NCBI GenBank assembly: GCA_028714035.1
Contig: JAQTNA010000015.1
Location: forward strand, 1 to 64,000
Direction of reading: 5' to 3'
Origin: Rhodocyclaceae bacterium
Lineage (GTDB): Bacteria > Pseudomonadota > Gammaproteobacteria > Burkholderiales > Rhodocyclaceae
DNA: 64,000 nt
The first letter of the stretch is position 1; each line of letters starts with the position of its first letter. Below the pieces are notes generated by a model that ran no database searches, had not been told where the DNA came from, and worked only from the letters and a program-made list of their open reading frames with translations. Shown one piece after another: positions 54,500 to 64,000 of the stretch. Made by a program: the position numbers and the translations under genes.

Positions 54500-56569
<2,070 letters not shown>

Positions 56570-56570
56570 T

Positions 56571-56701
56571 CACCGCAGAGGCGCAGAGGCGCGGAGAAAG
56601 CCCGAATGGTTCTCGCCATCTGCTCATCCCAACGTGAAAAATTCAACCGCCCAAGGCGAAGGAAGTTTTTCCTCCGCGCCTCTGCGCCTCTGCGGTTCAA
56701 C
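56571..56701. repeat. Inverted pair of the GCAGAG-family repeat
   Basis: CACCGCAGAGGCGCAGAGGC then GCGGAGAAAG (56571-56600) and its inverse TTTTTCCTCCGCGCCTCTGC then GCCTCTGCGGTTCAAC (56666-56701) occupy the 152-nt gap between the permease stop and the ATPase start. The 8-bp unit GCAGAGGC is tandemly repeated in each arm. The left arm ends one base before the ATPase ATG. Confidence 0.8.
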
Positions 56702-56721
56702 AGTTTCTTGATCATGTCCCC

Positions 56722-58131
56722 TCAGGTTCTGGCCCGCAAGCGCGGATCGAAGGCATCGCGCACGGAATCCGCGAACAGGTTGGCGGAGAGCACCAGCGCC
56801 AGCATGAAGGAGAAGGCGGCGGCCAGGGACCACCAGACCGCGGGCTCCCGCGCCAGTTCCATGCGCGCCGCGTTGATCATGGTACCGAAACTCACCGTGT
56901 TCGGATCCACGCCTATGCCCACGTAGGACAGCACGGCTTCGGCCAGGACCAGGCCGCTGAAGTCCATGACCAGCGAGATGAGCACGATGTGCATGACGTT
57001 GGGCAGGATGTGGCGCAGCATGATGCCTCCCGGCGACACGCCGAAGGCCCGCGCCGCCTGGATGAATTCCAGTTCCCGCAGCTTCAGCGCCTCGCCCCGC
57101 AGCAAGCGGCACAGCCCGGTCCAGCTGGTGATGCCCAGGATGAAGCACAGCGCCAAAAGGCGCGCATCGGCCCGCTCGGCGGCGGTGGCGAACCACTGGG
57201 GATGGTTGTCTATCACCACCTGCATCATGAGGACCGCGGCGGCGATGAGCAGCACGCCGGGAATGGAGTTCAGCGTCGTGTACACATACTGGATCACGTC
57301 ATCCACCCAGCCCCCCAGGTAGCCGGCCAGGATGCCCAGGGCCGCGGCGAAGGGCAGCATGATGAGGGTGGTGAGGGTGCCGATCACCAGCGCGGTGCGT
57401 ATGCTTTTCAGGGTCAGGAAGAACACGTCCTGCCCGACCTTGTCCGTGCCGAACACGTGGTAGTGGCCACTGAGGGCGGCGAGAGGCGCCGCCAGGAAGA
57501 GCATGACGCCCAGGGTGAGGAGCACCGAGCGCCAGGCCCAGGGTGTTTCGCGCCGGCGGATGCGCCGCCAGGCCTCGCCCGGCGATATGGACTCCCTGCG
57601 CGCCACGGTCCGGGTCACCGCCGCCACGATCAGGAGCCAAAGGACCAACCCGACTGCCTCGCCCTTCACCATCCTCCGCGCCACATCACCGGCCAGCCCG
57701 GCTTCCGGATCGGACAGATGGGCCGCCCCCCACTTGAGCCGGGGGTAATCCCGCACCTGGCTGCCATCCGGCCGCTCCAGGGTCTCCTTGGAGAACAGGC
57801 GGTCGGCCAGCGGCGCGGAATAGGTCTTTTCCACCTGCCGCCGCAGAGGTTCAGCCAGGGCATCCAGGGCGCTTTCCACCTCCACTGACCAGACCGTGCC
57901 CGCTCCTTCCAGCCGGGAACGGTAATGCAGGGAATCCAGCAGGCCGACCACCAGGAACAGGGCCAGGACCGTGGCGGCCGCCATGCCCAGGCCATCCCCC
58001 GCCACCCGGCGCCAGGCGAGCATCAGGTACTCGCGGCGCCGCACGTAGAAGCCCGCCGCCACCGCCGCGGCGAGCAGGGCAAAGAGCAGCGCGTCGGTCC
58101 AGAGCAGCACGGGAAGAAAGGGCAGGCTCAT
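56722..58131 (-). CDS. Oligopeptide ABC transporter permease (YejE/DppC-like, long form)
   Basis: A 469-residue inner-membrane permease. An N-terminal segment (about residues 15-80, two hydrophobic stretches) and a periplasmic loop (about 85-165) precede the usual core, making it longer than typical DppC (about 300) and nearer to YejE. The core has about six helices and the EAA-type cytoplasmic loop around LRGEALKLRELEFIQAARAF. It overlaps the YejB-like permease gene by 4 nt. The FGTDKVGQDVF motif is typical of the DppC group. Confidence 0.9.
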   Translation of the reverse strand: MSLPFLPVLLWTDALLFALLAAAVAAGFYVRRREYLMLAWRRVAGDGLGMAAATVLALFLVVGLLDSLHYRSRLEGAGTVWSVEVESALDALAEPLRRQVEKTYSAPLADRLFSKETLERPDGSQVRDYPRLKWGAAHLSDPEAGLAGDVARRMVKGEAVGLVLWLLIVAAVTRTVARRESISPGEAWRRIRRRETPWAWRSVLLTLGVMLFLAAPLAALSGHYHVFGTDKVGQDVFFLTLKSIRTALVIGTLTTLIMLPFAAALGILAGYLGGWVDDVIQYVYTTLNSIPGVLLIAAAVLMMQVVIDNHPQWFATAAERADARLLALCFILGITSWTGLCRLLRGEALKLRELEFIQAARAFGVSPGGIMLRHILPNVMHIVLISLVMDFSGLVLAEAVLSYVGIGVDPNTVSFGTMINAARMELAREPAVWWSLAAAFSFMLALVLSANLFADSVRDAFDPRLRART

Positions 58132-59108
58132 CGCTCGAACCTCACCCGGGGGTCCACCAGGGTATAGGAGATGTCGGTGAGCAGGAGGCCGACGATGTAG
58201 AGCATGGAGCCTATGAACACCATGGCCTTCACCACCGCGAAGTCCTGGGCGTTGATGGCGTCAATCGTGTAGCTGCCCAGGCCGGGAATGCCGAAGAAGG
58301 ATTCGGTGATGAGGCTGCCCATGAAGAGGAGCGGAATCACCACCACCACCCCGGTCAGGATGGGAATCATGGCGTTCCTCAGCACATGGCCGAAGAGCAC
58401 CGCCAATTCCGACAAGCCCTTGGCCCGCGCCGTGCGCACATAGTCCTTGCCGATCTCTTCCAGGAAGATGGTGCGGTACCAGCGGGCGCTGCTCCCCAAG
58501 CCCGCCAGCACGCTGATGATCACCGGCAGGGCCAGGAAGCGCGCCACGTCCAGGCCCTCGCCATAACCCGAGATGGGCACCAGGTGCCAGAGCTTGCTCA
58601 CCAGGAACTGGCCGCCGATGATGTAAAAGAGGCTGGAGATGGACATGAGGGCGACGCAGGCCGCCACCCCCCAGAAGTCCAGCACGGTCCCCCGGAAGAA
58701 CACCAGCAGCAGGGCGAACGAGACGCTGGCGTAGAGCCCGAGGAGGAACACCGGCAGGGCGATGGCCAGACTCGGACCCATGCGCATGCGGATTTCCCGG
58801 GCGATGTCCCGCCCGTCGTCCGCACGGCCGAAGTCGCCGGCAAACATGCGCACCGACTTGGCAAAGAAGATGGTATTGGTGGCCTTGCCCAGGCCTTCCG
58901 CCTTCTCGTTCCAGATCAGGGGCCGGTCGTAACCGCGCTCCGCCTTCCAGCGGGCGATGGCCTCCGGCGTCACCCGTTTGATGCCCAGCTGCATGCGTGC
59001 CATGTCGTCCGGGGTGTTCACCACGAAAAACAGGGCAAAGGTGATGAGATTCACCCCGATCAGGATGGGCAAGGCGTGCAGCAGGCGCCGAAGGATGTAG
59101 GCAAGCAT
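58128..59108 (-). CDS. Oligopeptide ABC transporter permease (YejB/DppB-like)
   Basis: A 326-residue permease starting MLAYILRRLLHALPILIGVN, the DppB/YejB-type N-terminal membrane segment. A periplasmic insert (about residues 35-105) is followed by five helices and the EAA loop (DYVRTARAKGLSELAVLFGH). It is first in the operon yejB-yejE-yejF-cupin. The absence of a periplasmic binding-protein gene next to it is unusual; that gene may be elsewhere. The substrate class (peptide or peptide-nucleotide) is inferred from the family. Confidence 0.9.
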   Translation of the reverse strand: MLAYILRRLLHALPILIGVNLITFALFFVVNTPDDMARMQLGIKRVTPEAIARWKAERGYDRPLIWNEKAEGLGKATNTIFFAKSVRMFAGDFGRADDGRDIAREIRMRMGPSLAIALPVFLLGLYASVSFALLLVFFRGTVLDFWGVAACVALMSISSLFYIIGGQFLVSKLWHLVPISGYGEGLDVARFLALPVIISVLAGLGSSARWYRTIFLEEIGKDYVRTARAKGLSELAVLFGHVLRNAMIPILTGVVVVIPLLFMGSLITESFFGIPGLGSYTIDAINAQDFAVVKAMVFIGSMLYIVGLLLTDISYTLVDPRVRFER

Positions 59109-59160
59109 GGCCCGGGACTATACCAAAGGCGGACCTTGGCCGGGCCATTCAAAACGCCCC

Positions 59161-59286
59161 CTTGCCGCAGGGGCGCTGAGACGCGGCGAAAACCCGGCAA
59201 TGCCGGCCACTGTTGCCATAGTCCGCGAGGCATCAGCCAACAGGGTTATGCGATTTCTCTGCGCCTCCGCGCCTCTGCGGTTCAAG
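59161..59286. repeat. Inverted pair of the GCAGAG-family repeat, one arm degenerate
   Basis: The right arm TTTCTCTGCGCCTCCGCGCC then TCTGCGGTTCAAGTTG (59254-59286) is well preserved. The left arm (CCGCAGGGGCGCTGAGACGC then GGCGAAAAC, 59164-59192) is decayed. The pair lies between the divergent YejB-like permease and nth genes, where both promoters should be. Confidence 0.65.
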
Positions 59287-59330
59287 TTGCTTTTCCTGGA
59301 TAATGGCGACTTTCAACGCCCCTTGTCGTC

Positions 59331-59978
59331 ATGTCCCCCAGCCACATCGAGGAAATGTTCCGTCGCTTTGCAGAAGCCAATCCGAATCCGACCACGGAAC
59401 TGGAATACGCCACGCCCTTCCAGTTGCTCGCGGCGGTCATCCTCTCCGCCCAGGCCACGGACAAGGGGGTGAACCTGGCCACCCGGCGTCTGTTCCTGGA
59501 TGCCGGGTCGCCGGCGGCCATGGCCGCCCTGGGCGAGGAAGGATTGCTGGACTACCTCAAGACCATAGGCCTCTTCCGTACCAAGGCGAAAAACCTGGCG
59601 GCGACGGCGCGGATCATCACGGAGCGCCACGGCGGCCAGGTGCCGCAAAGCCGCGAGGAACTGGAAGCCCTGCCCGGTGTCGGCAGGAAGACGGCCAACG
59701 TGGTGCTGAACACGATATTCGGGCAACCCACCATCGCCGTCGACACCCATATCTTCCGGCTGGCAAACCGCACGGGCCTCGCCCCGGGCAGAAATGTGGC
59801 CCAGGTTGAGGAACTATTGCTCAAGGTCATACCAAAGGACTATCGCCAACATGCCCATCATTGGCTTATTCTTCACGGACGTTATGTCTGCAAGGCGAGA
59901 AAACCGGAGTGCGGCAACTGCCTGATACAAGATCTGTGCGCTTACCCTGATAGCTCATATCGGGTTACGCTGCGCTAA
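59331..59978 (+). CDS. nth: Endonuclease III (DNA glycosylase/AP lyase)
   Basis: A 215-residue base-excision repair enzyme for oxidised pyrimidines. The helix-hairpin-helix (LEALPGVGRKTANVVL) holds the catalytic Lys, and the Asp is in IAVDTHIFRLANR. The [4Fe-4S] motif at the C terminus is CKARKPECGNCLIQDLC (C-x6-C-x2-C-x5-C). The last ~10 residues and stop are encoded by a common intergenic palindrome (59961-59982), which has replaced the native tail. The start at MSPSHIEEMFRRFAEANP fits the family. Confidence 0.96.
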   Translation: MSPSHIEEMFRRFAEANPNPTTELEYATPFQLLAAVILSAQATDKGVNLATRRLFLDAGSPAAMAALGEEGLLDYLKTIGLFRTKAKNLAATARIITERHGGQVPQSREELEALPGVGRKTANVVLNTIFGQPTIAVDTHIFRLANRTGLAPGRNVAQVEELLLKVIPKDYRQHAHHWLILHGRYVCKARKPECGNCLIQDLCAYPDSSYRVTLR

Positions 59979-59982
59979 CCCG
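59961..59982. repeat. GTTACGC palindrome overlapping the nth 3' end
   Basis: CGGGTTA and TAACCCG form a 7-bp stem around CGCTGCGC, followed by ACCTACC. Palindromes of this CGGGTTA...TAACCCGACCTAC form are widespread in proteobacterial genomes. Here the repeat encodes the last residues (YRVTLR) and stop of nth and may serve as its terminator. Confidence 0.6.
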
Positions 59983-60011
59983 ACCTACCCACTACCCACT
60001 CCCCATCAACC

Positions 60012-60458
60012 ATGTTCAACCCCAGCCGCGACCAGGCCCGACGCTTTTTCATTGACGCCTGGCACAAACACCTCAACCCGGTGGCCGCCAGCACCGTCGC
60101 CACGCCCCTGTCGCCGCTGGAAGACATCGCCGTGGACCTGATCGAGCAACATCCCGAATACCACGAACTGCTCGCCGACCCGGACGCAGCCCTGGCCAGG
60201 GACTGGACGCCGGAGGCCGGGCAACTCAACCCCTTCCTCCACCTGTCCCTGCACCTGGCCATAGAGGAACAGATCGCCATAGACCAGCCGCCGGGCCTGC
60301 GCGCCCTGTTCGAGAAGCTGAAGGCCCGGCGCCCGGACCGTCACGCCGCCCTGCATGACGTGCTGGAATGCCTGGGGGAAATCGTCTGGACGGCGCAAAG
60401 GAGCGGCATGCCGCCGGATGGCGCGGCCTATCTGGAATGTGTCCGGAAGCGCATGTAA
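60012..60458 (+). CDS. DUF1841 family protein
   Basis: A 148-residue helical protein of the DUF1841 family, recognisable by the start FNPSRDQARRFFIDAWHKH, the NPFLHLSLHLAIEEQIAID segment and the HDVLECLGEIVWTAQR helix. Function is unknown. It follows nth with a 33-nt gap and precedes the HDOD gene on the same strand. Several His residues (HLSLH and HAALHDV) could bind metal. Confidence 0.88.
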   Translation: MFNPSRDQARRFFIDAWHKHLNPVAASTVATPLSPLEDIAVDLIEQHPEYHELLADPDAALARDWTPEAGQLNPFLHLSLHLAIEEQIAIDQPPGLRALFEKLKARRPDRHAALHDVLECLGEIVWTAQRSGMPPDGAAYLECVRKRM

Positions 60459-60503
60459 AGATATTCTGTTCCGTCGCCGCACCCAACCCAAACTGTACAG
60501 ATC

Positions 60504-61361
60504 ATGAGCGACACTCAAGACGAGCAACTCTCCACGGATGACCTGAACCAACACCTCGCCACCCTGGAGATTCCGGTCTGCCCGGCCATCGTCATGCAGG
60601 TGATGGCAGAGGCGCAGAAGGACGAGCCCGACCTGCGCGCCCTGGCCAAGACCATCTCCGGTGACGTGGGCATGTCCGCCCTGGCCATCAAGCTGGCCAA
60701 TTCGGCCGCCTTCAGCAACGGTGCGCCGGTCACCAGCGTGAGCCAGGCCCTGGCCCGGCTCGGCACACGCAACGTGGTCTGCGTCGTGGTGGCCGTGGCC
60801 TTGAAGAACAGCGTCACCGGCGTGCCCGCCGCGGTGCTGGAGAGCTTCTGGAATCGCACGTCTCTCATGGCGATCGCGGCGGGAGTCGTCGCGCGGCATC
60901 ATTACGGCATACCTCCGGACCTGGCCTACACCTACGCGCTGTTCCACGATGCGGCCATCCCGGTGATGATGCGCCACTTCCCGGACTACCAGAAGGTCAT
61001 CGCCGCCGCCACGGCCCAGGGCACCCTGCTGGTGACGGTGGAGGACCAGCACTTTCAATGCACCCACGCCATCGTCGGCGCACTCCTGGTGCGGAACTGG
61101 GGTCTGCCCTCGGCGATACGGGAGGCGGTGCGCTTCCACCACGACAAGGATGTGTACGAACTGCCGGCCAAGACCCTGCCCAGCCTGGGCCTGTCCCTGA
61201 TCGCCGTGACCCATGTGGCGGAACACCTGGCATCCGAACTACGCCAGGAACAGGATCTGGACGTGGGCGAGGCTCATTTCAATCAGGCCCGTCGGCACCT
61301 GGGCATAGACGACCACGACATGGAAGAACTGCGCGAGGAACTCCAGGCCGCCCTGAGTTGA
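60504..61361 (+). CDS. HDOD-domain signalling protein
   Basis: A 285-residue protein with an HDOD domain (about residues 14-210): LEIPVCPAIVMQVM, then LAIKLANSAAFSNGAPVTSV and LARLGTRNVVCVVVAVAL. HDOD proteins lack most HD-type catalytic residues and act as scaffolds in c-di-GMP, chemotaxis or stress signalling. The later HHYG...YALFHDAAIPVM and AIREAVRFHHD segments correspond to the degenerate HD positions. There is no second output domain. It is 45 nt downstream of the DUF1841 gene. Confidence 0.9.
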   Translation: MSDTQDEQLSTDDLNQHLATLEIPVCPAIVMQVMAEAQKDEPDLRALAKTISGDVGMSALAIKLANSAAFSNGAPVTSVSQALARLGTRNVVCVVVAVALKNSVTGVPAAVLESFWNRTSLMAIAAGVVARHHYGIPPDLAYTYALFHDAAIPVMMRHFPDYQKVIAAATAQGTLLVTVEDQHFQCTHAIVGALLVRNWGLPSAIREAVRFHHDKDVYELPAKTLPSLGLSLIAVTHVAEHLASELRQEQDLDVGEAHFNQARRHLGIDDHDMEELREELQAALS

Positions 61362-61397
61362 GCGGGGAGGCAACGGGAAGAACGTGCGGCCCTTGTC

Positions 61398-61898
61398 TTA
61401 GCGGACCAGAAACACCCTTGCGGCCAGGGCGATGACGGCGACGGCCCCGGCCACCAGGGTCGCCCAGAGGAACATCCGGGAGCCCGAGACATCCAGTTCC
61501 AGGTAGCCCTGCTGCGGCTGGGCCGGATTGTAATGAACCGTCACGGAACTTCCCGCCGGGTAGCGCGTCAGGTAATCGGTCAGGATGGCCGTCGGCTGGG
61601 CGTACACGTCCAGATCCTGGTAGACGGCGGCGTTGGACACTTTGTCCCCAAGGCAGGCCTTGCCACCCACTTCGTAGTCGTAGCTCACCACGACCATCCA
61701 GACGAGCTTGACCGGCCCGGTATTGATCACCCGGGTGGACTTGGGACGGGCCTCGACGGCGATGGACCGAATCGTCCCCGGCACGGTGGGCCAGGCAAGC
61801 AGGGTCTTCTCGGTCTCCTTCAGCGTCCAGGTCACGTAGCCCAGGAAGGCGCCCATGAGCAGGGACGCCGCGGCGAGGGCCAGAAGGGCGGATTTCAT
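61398..61898 (-). CDS. DUF3592-like membrane protein
   Basis: A 166-residue protein with one membrane helix at each end (about residues 5-25 and 140-163) and a beta-rich middle. The middle has WPTVPGTIRSIAVE, VSYDYEVGGKACLGDKVS and the typical YPAGSSVTVHYNPAQPQQGYLE, the hallmark of DUF3592. Function unknown. It lies 3 nt after the unknown gene at 61902 and is probably co-transcribed with it. Confidence 0.82.
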   Translation of the reverse strand: MKSALLALAAASLLMGAFLGYVTWTLKETEKTLLAWPTVPGTIRSIAVEARPKSTRVINTGPVKLVWMVVVSYDYEVGGKACLGDKVSNAAVYQDLDVYAQPTAILTDYLTRYPAGSSVTVHYNPAQPQQGYLELDVSGSRMFLWATLVAGAVAVIALAARVFLVR

Positions 61899-61901
61899 GA
61901 T

Positions 61902-62681
61902 TTATCGGCAAATGGTCCACACGCCGCCGATCCGGGCGACATAGGGATCAATGGCGAACGTGCTGCCCCGGGAAAGCGCCACCAGGGGCGGTTTCCCGGC
62001 GGCGTCGGTCACATGGTGCAGGCGTCCGCCCGCCATCGAGCTGGCACGCAGGCGCTCCCACACCACCGGGCGCACGGTCCAGTCCGGCGAGGCCATGCGC
62101 TCCTGAAGAAACTCGGCATAGCGTTGCAGGAAGCTGCGGGGATCCTCCCCGACCGCCACCGCCTGCTCGCCGACCTGAACCGCCTGAAGCTTGACCACGT
62201 CTGGAATGGCCCGGCTCGCCAGGGCCCCGTGCAAGGCCGCCAGGAGGCTGCCGATGGCCTGGGTGTCGCCCTGCCCCAATTGAGGGATGGGGGTGGCGCG
62301 GGTCCAGGCCCAGGGCGCGACCGCTTCCAGGGGATAGCTGCGGGACAGCGCCTCCACGCCGCCGCCCGGTGCCAGAGGCTGGCCGGCGGGATTCCAGGTG
62401 AAGTCCTCCAGTAGCCGCTCGCCGTTGCCCGGCCCAAGCTGGCGCAAACGCAGGGCATAACGCGGAGACGGCCGGGGGGGAGCGTCGGGCCGCGCGGGCG
62501 GCGGGGCGCTCAGGCGAACGGACAGCGTGTTGTTGCCGCTCACCGCCCAGCCGTTGAGCCGCGCGGATCGTGTCAGCCTTTCCGGCATCTCGTCCTGGGA
62601 CAGGAGGATATCGTTGAAAAAGACCTGCGCGGAAAGGCCGGCCCCTTCCGTATCCAGTATCAACTGGGTGTTGGCTGCCAT
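61902..62681 (-). CDS. Unknown protein, possible partner of the large gene at 62689
   Basis: A 259-residue soluble protein without signal peptide. The N-terminal ~80 residues look like a beta-sandwich (TQLILDTEGAGLSAQVFFND, then NNTLSVRLSAPPP). The C-terminal ~130 residues form a mixed fold ending in GSTFAIDPYVARIGGVWTIC, similar to SnoaL/NTF2-like ends. It is tightly placed between the DUF3592 gene (3 nt) and the large truncated gene (7 nt). I do not recognise a family. A role as immunity or adaptor protein to the upstream gene is only a guess from spacing. Confidence 0.65.
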   Translation of the reverse strand: MAANTQLILDTEGAGLSAQVFFNDILLSQDEMPERLTRSARLNGWAVSGNNTLSVRLSAPPPARPDAPPRPSPRYALRLRQLGPGNGERLLEDFTWNPAGQPLAPGGGVEALSRSYPLEAVAPWAWTRATPIPQLGQGDTQAIGSLLAALHGALASRAIPDVVKLQAVQVGEQAVAVGEDPRSFLQRYAEFLQERMASPDWTVRPVVWERLRASSMAGGRLHHVTDAAGKPPLVALSRGSTFAIDPYVARIGGVWTICR

Positions 62682-62688
62682 GGCTGAA

Positions 62689-64000
62689 TTACCCGGTCAA
62701 TGACCATTCCTTGAGTACATGTTCCCGTTCCTGGACGAGCTGGAACTCCCGCGTGACCTCGACCCAGCCCCAGGCCGCCTTGAAGGTCGCCTTGGCCAAT
62801 ATGCCATCAAACTTGAGCTTGACCACCACCTTGGCGTCCTCGCCACTGGCGGCCTCGACCTCGACCCCGGCGCCCATCTCGCCGGTCAGGGCTCCCTCGA
62901 CCAGATCCGAACTGACCAGTTTCAATTCGAGGGAAAGCGCACCCTTGCCGCTACCGCCCCCGGTGATGGACTTCTCTCCCCACTCCGACTCGTCCTTGTG
63001 CGGCCAGTACTTGCCCTTCAAGGCACACTGAAGCTTGGCGCCCAGCTTGAATTCAAAAAACAGGCCGGCCTTCACCCATTTGTACACCCACTCCGGCGCC
63101 AGTGACGGCGGGTAAACCTGCTTCTTGAACTTGACGCCGAAGAGGGGATCGAAACCGCCGGTGACGGCCATGTCGTAATAGGCCTTCCAGGACGCCTCGT
63201 CCTCCTGCCAGCGACCGCTATACTCGATGGCCCCCTGGAACCAATCCCCGACGAACTTGTCAAGTTCGTCTTCCTCCACCGGCAGGTGTTTCAGGGCCGC
63301 CACGATGGTATCAATGTATTTTCTGACATCGAACTTGGCACTGACCTTGCCCGGCGGATAGGCCCGGACGTCGAAGGACAGCGGACCACCGCAGGCATTG
63401 ACCTGCACCTGGTAGGTGTGGGGCGACACGCCACGCAGGGAAAGAAAGCCCAGGGCGGAGGGCAACCAGGTCTCGGCATTGAAGGAAAAGGATGCGCCCT
63501 TCCCTTCGGAGGTCCAGTATCCGCCCACCGACCATGAGGGATGCGGACCGCACCCCCCCTTCATCTTGAGGGTGGCCGTGACGGTATCGCCGGCCGCGGC
63601 GGTGGAGCGCGGCACCACCATCAGGATGCCTTCCGGGCCGGCCTTCCGGCCATGCTCGCAAGTGAGGCTGGCGCTCACCAACTCGCATACCGGCTCGCCC
63701 CCGTTCTTATTCCCGGCGGGCCGCTGTTCCCGCGCCAGTTTCACCGGAGCCGGCGACGGCTTGCCGCCCTGAAGCGGGCAGTTCTGCGCCGGGGCGGCGA
63801 CGGTTTTCGAGCCGAAATGCTTGTTGGCCTTGTCCTTGGCATGGCGAACATGGTGCGCCCGCACCGGCTCGACCTTGCCGCCATGGTTCTGGTAGTCCTT
63901 CATCCATTCCTGGCGCAATCCAGCCTGAGCCGGGTCGGAAGGGTCGAGCGGAACCCTCTCGCCGTTCACCACCATTTCCGAATGGCGTTTGTAGAAGTCG
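62689..64000 (-). CDS. Large unknown protein, 5' end beyond the window
   Basis: At least 437 residues are visible; the frame is open to the right edge (DFYKRHSE precedes an internal Met at 63975), so the start is missing. No membrane helix or signal is seen in this part. A basic, His-rich stretch (residues 20-60 of the visible part) and two CP/CGG elements (APAQNCPLQGGKP and VNACGGPLSFD) are followed by a long beta-rich C terminus with many Lys, Glu and aromatic residues. The modular look and the two small tightly linked downstream genes resemble effector or contact-dependent loci, but no PAAR, VgrG or Rhs motif is visible here. Confidence 0.6.
   Translation of the reverse strand, partial: DFYKRHSEMVVNGERVPLDPSDPAQAGLRQEWMKDYQNHGGKVEPVRAHHVRHAKDKANKHFGSKTVAAPAQNCPLQGGKPSPAPVKLAREQRPAGNKNGGEPVCELVSASLTCEHGRKAGPEGILMVVPRSTAAAGDTVTATLKMKGGCGPHPSWSVGGYWTSEGKGASFSFNAETWLPSALGFLSLRGVSPHTYQVQVNACGGPLSFDVRAYPPGKVSAKFDVRKYIDTIVAALKHLPVEEDELDKFVGDWFQGAIEYSGRWQEDEASWKAYYDMAVTGGFDPLFGVKFKKQVYPPSLAPEWVYKWVKAGLFFEFKLGAKLQCALKGKYWPHKDESEWGEKSITGGGSGKGALSLELKLVSSDLVEGALTGEMGAGVEVEAASGEDAKVVVKLKFDGILAKATFKAAWGWVEVTREFQLVQEREHVLKEWSLTG

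Overview
The window is high-GC chromosomal DNA from a Proteobacterium, most likely a sulfur-oxidising Betaproteobacterium. This is inferred from gene content and order: rpsP-rimM-trmD-rplS, tig-clpP-clpX-lon-hupB, methyltransferase-rnhA-dnaQ beside gloB, a sox operon, and many c-di-GMP and hybrid-kinase proteins. I cannot fix the genus. Genes are packed and often overlap by 4 nt (ATGA). There is no prophage, CRISPR array or intact insertion sequence.

Layout. 0.1-5.1 kb: a TetR-controlled three-part exporter operon next to a NosD-like beta-helix protein. 5.3-11.8 kb: NAD-type isocitrate dehydrogenase, methyltransferase-rnhA-dnaQ, gloB, a response-regulator diguanylate cyclase and mltD. 12.0-12.9 kb: an orphan with a transglutaminase-like Cys-His-Asp signature behind a strong promoter. 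13.0-16.4 kb: the rpsP-rimM-trmD-rplS operon, a YjfB-like protein and an EamA transporter. 16.7-22.1 kb: an Aer-like chemoreceptor, two small genes behind an unusual leader, and a Cache-PAS-GGDEF protein. 22.2-26.2 kb: Pit phosphate transporter with its DUF47 partner, a pyruvyl transferase and a CitE-like lyase.

26.3-33.2 kb is the most distinctive part. An operon tsuA-soxYZAXB (thiosulfate uptake and the core Sox system, no soxCD in view) is divergent from an ECF sigma factor gene. The sigma gene overlaps one for a membrane anti-sigma factor whose distal half looks like a DsrE/DsrF sulfur-handling domain. A 19-bp motif, GGAATnnnnGAATATyTTG, occurs twice in the divergent intergenic region, 104 bp apart. 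This suggests a sulfur-sensing sigma/anti-sigma switch for the sox operon.

33.2-43.4 kb: two very large hybrid histidine kinases (8-TM/PAS and MHYT types) flank a decayed brnT / intact brnA toxin-antitoxin locus, a single-motif phospholipase D-like protein and a 220-bp MITE-like element. 43.4-50.5 kb: a small Lys/Ala-rich secreted protein, 4.5S RNA, hupB, lon (with a heat-shock-type promoter), clpX, clpP and tig. 51.0-64.0 kb: a PAS-GGDEF-EAL protein with a 23-C tract upstream, tRNA-Leu(UAG), a cupin, an oligopeptide ABC transporter whose two ATPase domains are fused through a linker encoded by a palindromic repeat, nth, DUF1841 and HDOD proteins, and three poorly known genes running off the right edge.

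Two dispersed repeat families recur. One has a GCAGAGGC-type 8-bp period and occurs as inverted pairs at four loci. The other is a double palindrome, present inside the MITE at 39.1 kb and inside the ABC coding sequence at 55.5 kb.
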